Assembly: GCA_963377175.1 (NCBI GenBank) | Contig: CAUJNA010003781.1 | Location: forward strand, 300,066-364,065 | Length of the DNA: 64,000 nt | Source of the DNA: Effrenium voratum | Lineage: Eukaryota; Sar; Dinophyceae; Suessiales; Symbiodiniaceae | Reading direction: 5' to 3' | Shown here: in pieces, positions 34,570 through 46,600 of the stretch | Layout of the letters: each line of letters opens with the position of its first letter | Numbering within the stretch: position 1 is the stretch's first letter | Position numbers and translations under genes: made by a program | The notes under the pieces: model-generated | What the model was told of the DNA's origin: nothing | What the model saw: only the letters and a program-made list of their open reading frames with translations | Database searches by the model: none

Positions 34570-37522
34570 CTCAGTTCACGTCCCATGGCTGTGCGTGCCA
34601 AAAGCAAACCACCTTTTTTGGGTCACCTAGTTTCTCATATCCAAACATATTTTGGCACATATACAAATGATCCGACTGAAAAGGGACGACCTTGGCGCCT
34701 AGCAACACGACTGAGAAAAACTCCACCGATTTGAAGGGACTCATCGTCATGGGAGGTGGCTTGAACAGGGATTGATTGGTTTCCTGTCAATCTATGTTGA
34801 TCTCCCCTTTAAAAACAAATCCTATTTAAAAACAAAATGTGAAATCCCAAGAAAGATCGAAGAAACGCTCACGCGTTGAAATTCGCTTGCAAGGGAGACC
34901 TTCAGGTTCATTTCTTCGCCTTAGTCGAGGTGGGCATCTGCGCAACCGCGGGCATGTATCAAAATGAGGGGGGGGCGTTCCCTTTAAACCAGCCTGAAAA
35001 GAGTACCCCCAAGAAACGGACACCCAAAAGTATATCTATAAACTATATATATATATGCAGAAATAATATGTGGGTATTATGTTTTTAATAAGGGGCCCTG
35101 TGGTGGACATCATTTAGGCGGGGATTCATGTCCACCAATCACTTTTGAGGCGGCTCCCTGTTATTCCCGCGCCTGGCGCTGCTCCGTGTACAAGGGGATG
35201 AGCCGCCGGAGCTCCTCTCGGGGCGGTTGCTTTGCCGTTTTGCTGGCCTCATTATTTTACCATGACTAGGTCCTCCAGATTTGAGAGGTTAGAATAAGGG
35301 TACCCGATTTTTTCAGTTTTCTACTGGGGGACCTTGATCAAAGTCACCCCCGTTCAGTGGTGGGTTGGGAAGCAACCCCATCTGACTTTGACCCCCAGAA
35401 ACCGTAATGGCCCCAGTTTTGGGGTTTGGGGGGTCTTCTAGAAAAATGGTCTGGATGTGGCTACCTGGCTACCTATGCGAACTGGATGCCCTGATTCCCA
35501 CCACAAGGCTTTCGTGGCACCGCAATGTGACAATTTGGAGCTGGGTGTGTCTCAAAATGGGAATCTGGGTGCCTTTTTGGATGGTTTTAGCAGGAAACCA
35601 AAAGGAAACCACCTGCGGGAACGGGTCCCGGTCCCCAATTTGGGCTTTTGTGAAAACATGGCAAGGAGCGATGGGCGGAGGATCAAACCTGTGGCTCCCC
35701 ACGTGCAAAAAAATCCTCAACATCACTTGAGCCCCACTCGTTTCGTTGTGTCCCCCCACTGCTACTGCGATTTGGCAAGTAACATCCGCTCTCCAATGCT
35801 ATTTTGAGGAATGCGCCGCCAATCATCCCCTTTTTCGTCATTCCTCCATCAAGCATCCCACGTCTTTCTCTTCGCTTAGGGTGCCAAGGTGAAATCCGCA
35901 GTTGTTTGCTCTGACCCTGTATCTCCTGAAAGGGCGACGCCACATTCTAATCCAGGAAGGGGTTGCTGTATCAGCTGGCAAACTTTCTGGCCCCAGACTC
36001 AACCGTTGCAAAACCCTGGAAAAAATACGGCTGCTGAAGATGAGCAGAACCAAGCGCCAAACAAGAAACGAACCAAGGAAACCAGTAGCACGGCGGCCGC
36101 GGCCGGCAGGAGGCCCGCCAACGACGTGAGCACAAAGAAGGGTGGGTTTCAACCGCTCTTTCACCAGGTCCAGCTTTCTTTTCTAGGGGCCCACGATCTA
36201 ACCACCCCCAAAGTGGTCGCTTTCTTTTTCATCGAGTCGAGCTCCAAAAGCACAAACAAACAAAAACAACTCCCCACATCCCGAGCTTTCCGGTGCTTTG
36301 GCAGCCCTCCCTAATTTTTTGCAGCCCCCTTTTTCTTTATCCTTCTTTTCTTCGAGTCCCCTTGTCGGGGCCGCAGCGAAAGCCCTCCTCCAGGCGCGCC
36401 AGCAGCTGCCGCTCCTCCGCCAGCGCCTCTTGGCTCCGCAGCTCCTGGGCCTCCACTCGCGCGGCGCGCGCGGCGCGCGGTCATGGGGGGGGGGGGAGCG
36501 GGAGGCGTTTTCAGGCAACCGGCAACTGGCCTAGAAAGGCATTGGCAAGGAAACAAATTCAACAAGGCGCTTCGGAGACTTTTTGAGGGGCTGTTTTGTT
36601 GAACACCTTTTTGAGGGGGGTGGAACACCAAGGCGTGTTTTCCTTTTTGGGGTCCTGGAAGACTGTCGGGGCGTTGCAAAGCCTCCTGATGATCCACGGT
36701 TTTCTGAGCATGGCGAAGGATGTTTCCCAGCTTGGGGGCGGCCATGCATTTGCCAAACACATTGCGAAAGCCAGCAGCCTTGCAAAGAATGCACCCCACA
36801 AAGTTCCTGCGATAGATCAACCAGCTTGCTTCGCAGCCCCTCCTGCTGTCTTGAAACAACGTCTGCTGGACCCACTTGTGTCTATTGCGGCAGAATTTGC
36901 AAGCATTGCAGGAAGCCACATAGGTCGGATAGTCATGGTGCATGACGTGCGTCTCAAGAGACTCGGCCTTGTCCACTGCAAACGCCTCTGTGCTGGCTGA
37001 GCTTGAGGCTCTCGCGGTGCTTGATGTGGACGAGGTTTGACGCGTCCATTTTGATCAAAGCGCACCGAACATACTCCTTCCTTGTTTCCTCCTGCCTCTT
37101 GCTTTGCTTGCTCGTCCGCTTTGCTTGCTTGCTTTGACCTGCCTGGCCTGGCCTGGCCTGGCCTGGCTTGCTGGCTGGCTGGCTGGCTGGCTGCTGTAAA
37201 AATGCCGATTCGGCACAAAATAGCTTCCGACACAAAACCAAAAAATGAAAATAAATCGAAGGGCAACAAGGTCCAAAACAAGTCAAACAAGGCACATGAA
37301 GCCATCCCAGGCTGAAAAATATGCGGCCAAGGTGAACTAGAAGTGCCACACACACTTCCAGGTCAAAAAGGTGGAAAAACGCCTCAAGGTCCAGAAATCA
37401 GGGCAAAAAGGCGCCCTGGGCCATCCATCACAACTGCCACTTCTGAGGCTCCAAACGTTGAAAGCGAGCAACGGTTGGCTTGCGATCGGGGCGAGAAGTA
37501 GGGAATGCGTTGGAAGGACCCC

Positions 37523-37617
<95 letters not shown>

Positions 37618-40600
37618 TGTGGCTTCCTTTGAGGGGACCAAAGCCTGGGTTCATTCCCGCTTTCCCTACTTCTCGCACCAGCAAGATGAAAAGGGCCGAG
37701 AAAGGACATCGCAGTCCCCTCCCCACACCCCCCATTTTGACACACACACACACACCCAGACCCATGCCCCCAGTCCCCATCAGGGGAGCCATTTTTTGGG
37801 GATTCTTGGATGGCGGGTTCCTTTTGGCCCAAACAAGGCGAGGAAGCTTGGGACGCAAAGTACATGATGCAAGGTTTTTTTCTGTGGGGCACGGACTCCA
37901 TGTGGGAATTGTGCCATCTCCCAACTGCTGTATCTCACCCGGCAAAAACAGAAACAAAAGGGGATCGCCTTTTGCAACCTTCACTCAAAAAGAATCGCCC
38001 GAAAGCGGAAAACGGGTTTTGGCCAACTGAGGTGAACCCGGACCGCCAGCCACCCCAAAGCTACCCCAAGCCGCCCGCACCTCAGCCTGGCTGCGCAACT
38101 GCTGTGCCTCCGCCGGAGCTGCCGCGGCACGTGCGCGCAAAAGGCTCAGCTCGTTCTCCTGGAAAAAAAGGCGGGGGGGGCTCCTAGAGATACTCTAAGC
38201 CAAGTATGATCACCATATGTCTATTGTTTGATTCCCCATTCTTTTCAACCAAAGGTTCTTTTCAAAACCGGCCGTTTTCCTCGAGTTTCTTGGGGGTTTT
38301 TAGAAAGAAGCATCCCTGGAAAGAATGGGGCGGGTAATATAGGGTTTCTTGGTTTAGGGGACCCAACAAAATGGAGGTTTATGCCTTTGGTGTCCCTTGA
38401 CAACACAAACAAAAAGGGAGCACCCTCAAAAAACGTCACAGCCATATGCTTCCTTCAGACACGAAACACGGTTTTACTCCTGTGGGGTGTTTCGAGGAGT
38501 ACCAACATGATGTTTCTGTTGGCCCCTCACATTGCACACACACACACACGCGGCCAACAGGAAATATGGCCTAAAGCAGGAAGTTGATCTTCCGGGTATC
38601 CGACTGGTGTGAACCAAAGGCATTACATGCTCAATTCGCAAACCTTGAGCTTGTGGCTCGCCGCTCGTGCCAAAAACGGGTCACTCAAGGCGGCTTATTC
38701 CCTTGACAACCTCAGTACGTGGCAAGTGCAGTCCCAATTTTCGAGAAAAAGCCAGCGAAAACCTTCTGTGCGGTTGGGGTGGGGGGTGGGGGGGGGGGAA
38801 GGGCAAACCCCCAACTAAGTCTAGAATCAAATGCCCCGAAAGCCAGATCTCAGGCGGTCTTTTCCCATTCAGTTCCTTACCCTCAAGAAGCATACCGTTA
38901 AAATGGGCCCAAAACGGTTGAAATATGCTCCCCTCATATCGCCAACCTAGGACTTCGATTCATGGAAATTCACCTGTAAAGTCCCAAAAGTTTGAAGAGA
39001 TCTATGGCTGCGTCGCTTCAGGGTGCTCCTCAGGCTCTCTGGTCGGGTCCCTTAAGCAAACCGGCCCAGAGGTTTGGTGCAGCGCTGAAACCCCAGGAAC
39101 TCCGGCTTCACCCCATGAACCGGCTGGGGGGAAAGCTTCGATCCTTTCGGTGTCCCTTTCGCACCAAAAAAAGGGCGGTCCCCTCAAAAGAGAGAGAGAG
39201 AGGGAGAGGGAGAGACATGCCCACATTTTGTTCAACGAGGGGGGTGGAAAAAAAGAATGAGGCAAACGACTCAACGACTCAAACCTATGGACAAAAAAAC
39301 GACTCAAATGAAAAAACGACTCAAATAGAAATTCGGGGACTTCGATGAAAACCCACATGAGACAAACCAAATGAGACAAAAAACGCCTCGACGACTCAAA
39401 AAACCGAAGCGAAGCCAAGCGAAACGACTCCTGCGCGGCCAGCCAGCAGCGCATCTTCTCGCGCAGCTCCTGGCGCCTCCGAGTCGAGCGGCTTCTCGGC
39501 GACTTCTCCCCACGCGTGGCGTCTGGGCGTAGCGATTGCCGCTTAAGGGACCCCGCGGCCAAAAAGTTGTTTGTGTTTTTTTTGGGGGGTGGTTGTTTTT
39601 TGTTGTGTTGTGGTTCTTTTCCGCTTTTTGTGGGTCCAAAGAAAAAATCCGAAGTGGTGCGACTTGTTGTGGTTCCGATTCGGAACATCCCACCTGTTTC
39701 CAAAGATCTAACCGAATAGCCATAAAGTGGTCTTCCGAGCATGTCTCAGTTTCCGCAAAGGCAGCCAGACAGCAAATTCAGGTTCCCCTTAGTTGGCTTG
39801 GCTTAGAATTTTTATTGAAAACCCAAAAGCCACAACAGCAATGAAGGAGCTTTCTCACTTCCTGGGCATCCGTGGTTCTAAAGGTGCTGGGTTCTAATGA
39901 TACTAGTGGTTCCGGCCCAATTCTACCTCCCGTCGCAAAGCATACGAGGGCCAAGCAACTACCAGCGTCGTTGTCAAACCGGGTTACGATGGGAATGTGT
40001 TTGCGCCAGACTTCGACCCTGGTTGAAAGGGGAACTCAAGTTGAAAGGGTAAGCTTAGTCTGGCAACGGTTTGCTTGGCTTGTCGCGACGGTCTCCAGCA
40101 AAAAGAGCGCTTATCCGTTTCGAATTCTGACTGGGACTATCCCCTAGCCTGGGCTTGAATTGCCGAAATCCACGGAAGATTCGCCAAAAAGGTGTCCCGA
40201 ATTTTGAGACACACACACACACACATCTGACCATTTCCCTACGATTTGTCTTTAGATATTTCTTGAACCCAAATAATATTTTGCCCAAAGTGGGTTATAA
40301 GCTTATCGGTTCTTCTTCGGGTATTAGGAGTTATTTGGTCGGATTCTTTGTGTCCTCCAAGTTTTGCCTCACCGCAACCCCCCCCCCCCCCCAACCCCCC
40401 AAACCAAGCTCCGTGCCGCTTCTTCTCCTCGCTCGCCTCCGCGATGAACCGCGCCTCGCTCGAGAATCGCTGGGCCGGGGAGTCGCCTAAGCAACCTACT
40501 TGGCGCGAGCTTCCGGTTGACGGCTGATGGTCGAAACCGGAGACCCTACAAGTGCCCGATTTGTTTAGCATATGGTCACCCATATTTGTCGCACAGCCCG

Positions 40601-43600
40601 GTCACAGCCCCCCCACCCTTGCGGAAGGCCCTATGCTTCCTTTCGGAAAGAGGGCTAAGTTGGACCCCTCCAATTCAATTTGGGTTAGCCCTGCATCAAT
40701 CTCACGGGTCCCTTGGAGCGACATGGTTAGATTACCCCCCGCGAGAACTTTCAAGCTGGCTCTGTCCTTTTGGAGGGTACCGGTTGCCCTTTTGGTATCA
40801 CGGGAAACCAAAAAAGCAACCACCTATTTCCCCTATGGAACGACACGCCCAGCTTTAGAAGGAAAGGGCCAATCACAATACAACCCCTCAAAATCAGGGG
40901 CGTGCGACATATCTAGCCATTTGCAGAGTTTGTTTTCGCTGTCAAAGCCAAAAGACCTCAATCCTCCCTAGGTTGCTTGACACAAAGCGCAGTTCGAGCC
41001 ATGAACTGGTCCGCCGGAAGTCGGATCAGAACAAAGTTCGTTGAATGCGCCTTGACCTCCTCGAGCCGTTCCAAGGCTTGCTCCTGACGAGCCGATCCGC
41101 AGAACCTGCGCCCTTCGCCCAAGGACTGTCCTCAGATTGAAGGTGAACCGAATTGGAGGTGCTTGGGCTTAGTGTTTTAGGGTTTAGGGTTTAGGGTTTA
41201 GGGGGGAAAAAACACGAACCGGATTCCAGGACTTTGCACCTCAAACACTAACCCTGCAAGTGCAAGCATGTAGAAAAGGCAGGCGAGAAAAGGCCAACAA
41301 ACAACTGAACCGGATTCCAATCCTCTCGAACGGGGTGTCCCCTCATCAAAATCAACCAGATTCATCCGTTACTTCCCTGGAACCTGCATGGAACCTGCCT
41401 GCCTTCCTTGCTTGGCCACAGCTGTCGCTCGGAAGATCATCCGATCCCTCAAACTGCGAAACAGCGTTGGTTCCAAAGTAAACCCCAGAGGAAGACTCAG
41501 AGGCGGTCTTCCCCTTCAAAAAATCATCCGCATCCCCTTGGGAGTGCGACCCCGTTTCGGGAGTCCTTCGCACGGTTTGTTCAACAGACCTTCCGAACAT
41601 GCGCTCACTCTGGACAGCGGTGCTGAACCCCGACGCGACAAGGACCGAGTTCCCATGACGCTTGCGTTTGCACACTCAAGCTTCACTCAGACGCCGGCAG
41701 GACACATTCCACACGCGCGCCAGCGTGCACTGTTGGTTCCGTCCCAAACAAGCCATGCAGAGACAACTCCCGGTTTGGTCAGCTTCAACAGTGCGACTCT
41801 GCCAGCTTCAGAAGATCAGCATGAAAGGGTTGTGCCGCAAAAGGGTTGCAAGAACAAAGGAAAACCTGAGCAGAGAAGGCTTCAGTTATCCCAAAACACA
41901 CTCGCGTGCATGCGCCCTTGTTTGTGGGAGGGCTCCAGAACACGCAAAGTTCCTGCCAGGCTGGGACTTTTGATTGAAGGAGTTCTTGCGGTCCCCCCCC
42001 CCCCTCTAAACCTGAGTTTGGCTCCCCGTTTTCTCGGAAGGCCCGTGGATTCAGCGGGCAACCCCTCCCCGGCGTAGGTGGTTGAAGTGCCGGCAAAAAA
42101 AGACCCGAAGGTTTTCCCTTTGGTTGTTTGGTGGATCGATTTGGGTGTGGCTCAAAAATAAACAGGAGGGGTTACGCTGGTGTTTGGTCCATGTCTCCAC
42201 CTACCAGGGTTCTATGTTGGCTCCTTTTCTTTTGGAGCGGCCATTTGGTCAGTAACCCCTCAACCACTCCCCCTACCAAGAAAAGCTCGCCTGCAACGGG
42301 CCAAAAGAGAGAAATGGGTGTGGCTCAAAATGAAACGGCAGGGGCCAACCGCAGGTTTTGGGTACCCATGCTTCCACTTACCAGGGTTCCATTTTGGAAT
42401 TCTGGGTTTTTGAGCCACAGCCAAATTGGGACCTTTCCAGACCCCGCCGAGCGAGACCCCTCCTGTTTCTGCAGCTCCTTCCGGCCTCGCTGCAGCTTCT
42501 CGCCTCGCCCTGCCAGCACCTCAGCCCGCTGCTGCGCCTGCGGGCGAAAACCCAGGCGTTTTGTGGGGAGGGCGGCCTCTTGCTTGGTTAGAAAAGGGAA
42601 ACCAAGGGGAGTGCCCTGGTTTGCAAACCCAAGTTGACTTACTGGATCAGGGGCATTTTTAGGTATCGGCGGTGGACGTGATTTTTGGCTATATAACACT
42701 TGTCCAAAGGGAAACAACTGCCTTGCCAGTTCATTTTGGTAGTATATAAGCATCCATACATTCAAAACCCATGCCTTGAAACGCCCTTGATCTTGGGGGG
42801 GTGTTTGATTCCGAATCCGCCTGAGGGTTCCTTGCCAAAAGGGCGCAGCAACTGGTGGAATGCAAAGTGGGGGCATCAAATGCACGTGCAGTCAAAAAGG
42901 TGGATAAGTCCCCCAAAACAGGGGCTTTCGTAGCTGCATCTAAAAGTTGCCGCTTAAATCCCTCCTAAATAAGTTGGTAGTTCTTACATGACGGTGTCCT
43001 TACTCCCCAAGGGGCACCTCCCCTTTAAAACATCTTTTTAGCATAGGTTGTTTGATTGCCAACAAGAGAGGCCTAAACCCACTAGTTGCGCCTCCCAAAG
43101 GAGAACCACTGAAAGCAACACAGCTCGCGCTGCGTGGCCATCTTCTATTTTTTCAGCATTGGAATTGCACGCGTTCTCAAGAAAAACGCCTGGGGTGAAT
43201 ATGAAAATGAAACGCTCAAAGAGATTCGGTGTCCCTTCCTTCCCAGATAGACTCTTGAGTGTCGGTAATCACCCATCTTGATTGTCGTTCGGCTTTTTGG
43301 TCTGCAGGCTTGGGCGGCTTGTGGGTCTGCAGGGCTCAGAACAAGCTGGTCCAAGATGCGCCATGTCCACTCCAAACGGAAACGAACATGAGCAGTGCAG
43401 AACAACGATTGATGGGTGGGTCCTCTTGCCCTTTCAGGATTCTACTAATGGTGTATATAGGCGATACCATCATCCTGATCGCGTGCTGATCACATCAGCC
43501 AGCGCAAAATTACGGTGTTTCCACCAAAGGACATGGGAAAATCGGGTCCCCCCTGGTTTTTTGTAGGGAATTGGGGCAGTCCCCGCTTATTCTCTTGACC

Positions 43601-46600
43601 CAAACTAGCAGCGGACTACCAGTACCTTCCGTGACTCGCGTGAACCAAGTGAAGTGGCCGGACGAAATTTGGCGCTCACTCAGTGTTTCGAAAGCTGGTC
43701 ACATTCACGGCGAGATCTCTCCGCGGCTCTCGCTTCGGGACCCCAAAAAGAAATCATGATCCCCGCTTCAAGGAAGCCACTTACAGCTCATCAAAAGCAG
43801 GGATCCGGATGCATTATACACCTGAACATTGCAACTTGTAAATGGTGGTGTCCATTTCTTTATTTTGGTGTTGAAAAAGCCCATGCTTCAAATGGGCAAA
43901 TGTATCTTTTAAGGAACCCTGAAAAAGTAGCTCAAACCAACAAAACTGAAACAATAAGGAGCTTTCACATGGGTGTTGCCAACAGGAATCAGACCACTGA
44001 ATGGCTATCGGTCTTTCTCCGACCATCTAAAAAGTTGTTTTTTGTCATTTTGGCCCTCCACCGCGAAGAAACCTGAAAAGCCCAGAGAAAAACATGACCA
44101 AACCAGCAGAAGAAAAGGAAACGTCACTTTGCCTCAACGGCTCCAGTCTGGAGCTGCTGGCGGGCTGCCTCGCCAGAAAATCAAGGAGGTCAGGTCTGGG
44201 ATTTGGTCGGAGATTTCTCGATTTGGGCCTCCTTGAGATGTGTCTTTTCAGGGTATCCTTTCAATTTCTGAGGTCGGCTTTTTCAGGGGTTTCTCAAAGA
44301 AAACCCATCCATGTGGGAGCTCCCCGATTTTAACACACAGGCACACACACACACACTTAGGCTTTGGGGCAAGCCCTTACGGTTTTGGTTGCCTGATTGT
44401 GTGGGCATGTGTGTCCTGTGTTGAGGCTACGGGTGATGGCGAAACCAGAAAACACTCCGCACGTAGCTTTCGCAGACCATGTGTTCACCGAGGTCGTTCC
44501 CTGGTTAAACGAGGATAAGTGGTTTCCCGCTGGCTTCCGACATAAATATAAGAAATCGCATGCAATGACCAGAAATGGTTTGGACCAAACCACCGGTTAA
44601 GGAAACCTCATTCACTTTGCGGGCACCCCCTTTCGCTTGGTTTCAACAAGAAACCAAAAGCAAAGCCCGAAATCCTTTTCTTGGGCTCCCAAGTCCCTCA
44701 AAAAAAAAAAAATGTTGGGCTCCAAATCCCAACCAAACAGCCACAAAAAAAAAAAACGCAGCCCAGGCGCCACCCACAAAACCAAAAACCTCCGGCGACT
44801 CGACGTGTGGCTCAAAAGAATTGGGGCCCAACCTGGCAGCCTGGGACCCAACCAAAGACCAAAACCTACGGTTTGCCCTTGGCTCAGAGGGGTGCCCTTG
44901 GCTCAGAGCGAGGGTGCCATCTTGAAATGGCCATACCCAGACCGGTGAACGTGCAAAACAACGACCCTGACTCTTTGTACCAGTGTTCGGAGCTCAAAAA
45001 GTGGAAACACGGAGCCAAAAAAAAAGAGATGTGGTCCATCTCCTGGTCGTGAAAATCTTTTTTGAGCCACGCCCCTTGAGTGCGCCCTACAGCCATCGGC
45101 TCGGCCAAGAGGCCTCCAGGTCTTGGCACAGCTGCCGCTTCTTCTCCCAGAGCTCCGCCTGCTGCGCCCTGGCCAAGCTCAAAGCCTCCAGCTCCTGCCG
45201 GGGGCGGGCGGGCGGAGGCAGAGGGCCGCGGGCGGTTTGGGGGGGGCGGAGGCCCGGGGGGCGGGAGGGCAAGGGAGGTGAGGAGGGGCGGCTTTGTTTG
45301 GGGGGGTGGGAGCGAAACAATCCCTGAAAAAACTCTAAAGATGCGGGGTGGGGAAGGAGGGGGCGAGTTGAGCGAAGAAAAAGTCTGGGCTCGGTTGTTG
45401 CATCTGCCTACGGACACATCTCGCTATTTTGCCTGTGGATTTGCATCACTCCGTTCCTCGGCCTGGCCTTGTCCCCCGATCCCTGGGTTTTGAGCACGTG
45501 GCTCATGTGGAGGATGGCCACTGCTGCGGCGATGAGCCCATGACCCTCTTGGCGCCCCTGTCTGCCTGCTGCCGGTGAATGGTAGTTGTGGCGTTCTTGT
45601 TGGCTTGCTTGACGACCGAGTTCCGTGGGGCAAGCTAAAAACTGAAGAAGAATTGCTCCCCTACTGCTCATCAGCTCTTGCGCTTGACAAGGGCACTGCG
45701 CAGCTGCAACCACCTTTAAGAACCCTCCTCCCCAACTTGGCAAACAATGTCAGGTCTTCCAGTTCCCAACTGGACCTTCCAACCTCAAACGATACAAACC
45801 AACAAAAGGAACTGACTTGACAATGGCAGCCAAGGGTCCACCCGTCCAAGCAGGAAACCACATCTGCAGGCAAAGCTTCATAAGCACCACCTACGTGGGA
45901 TTTGGGCGAATCCCTGTAAGATGTTCTTGTTTTGCTTGCTTTTTGACGTGGACTTCGTCATATCAAACCTGCATAGATTGACCTTGCGGATCAATCCGGG
46001 CGTGCTTCCCCTGAAAAGTGAAGGAAAGGAACACCCCTATCAATCAACCAGGTTCTTAATCCTGGGCTCTAAGACGTCTACTATATGGCTTCCAAATGGC
46101 TGAGAACGGAGACCAACCGCTTACTCCGGCACAAAGTGAACCTACGCCAGCCGTGAGGTTTGGGTTAAAGATTCCCCTGGATCTTTCCGTTTGAGCTCAT
46201 GTACCCGTTGTGTACTCCTCATAGGTTTACTCTTATGGGGTATGCTCCTTTCGGGATCGCAAGGTAGTCAAAGCTTTCAGCAAAGAGAAATTGATGGAAA
46301 TGTCCTCTCATCTCGTGTAAACTCCAGGTGATTGCAGCTCTCAAAGGAGGCGTGAAGACTCTCTACCAGAGGTCACTGGATTCCCCAAAACTTGGTGGGT
46401 TCCTTTGAAACGACCGCCACATTTGGAGGTCCTAAGGCTTAGCCCCCAAGGGAAATTGAAGGACTCCGGTCTACCAAAGATGATCCTTGATGCACAGGTA
46501 AGACCTGGCTTCCACCACATCCCACCCTGCAGTTGCTTTTTTGGCCGGAAAAAAATGGAAAATATGTCCAGTGGTGAAATGGATTCCCTGAAGAGCTGGG

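Noticed and set aside
37526..37615. Poly(A) run as the 3' tail of a retroposed gene
   Set aside because: No coding or retroelement sequence ends at the run and no flanking duplication is visible, so it is listed only as a homopolymer.
41388..42077. 229-codon plus-strand open frame, the longest outside simple repeats
   Set aside because: Composition is rich in Pro/Arg/Ser without domains, and the minus strand over the same region has better codon bias and an acidic protein-like reading.
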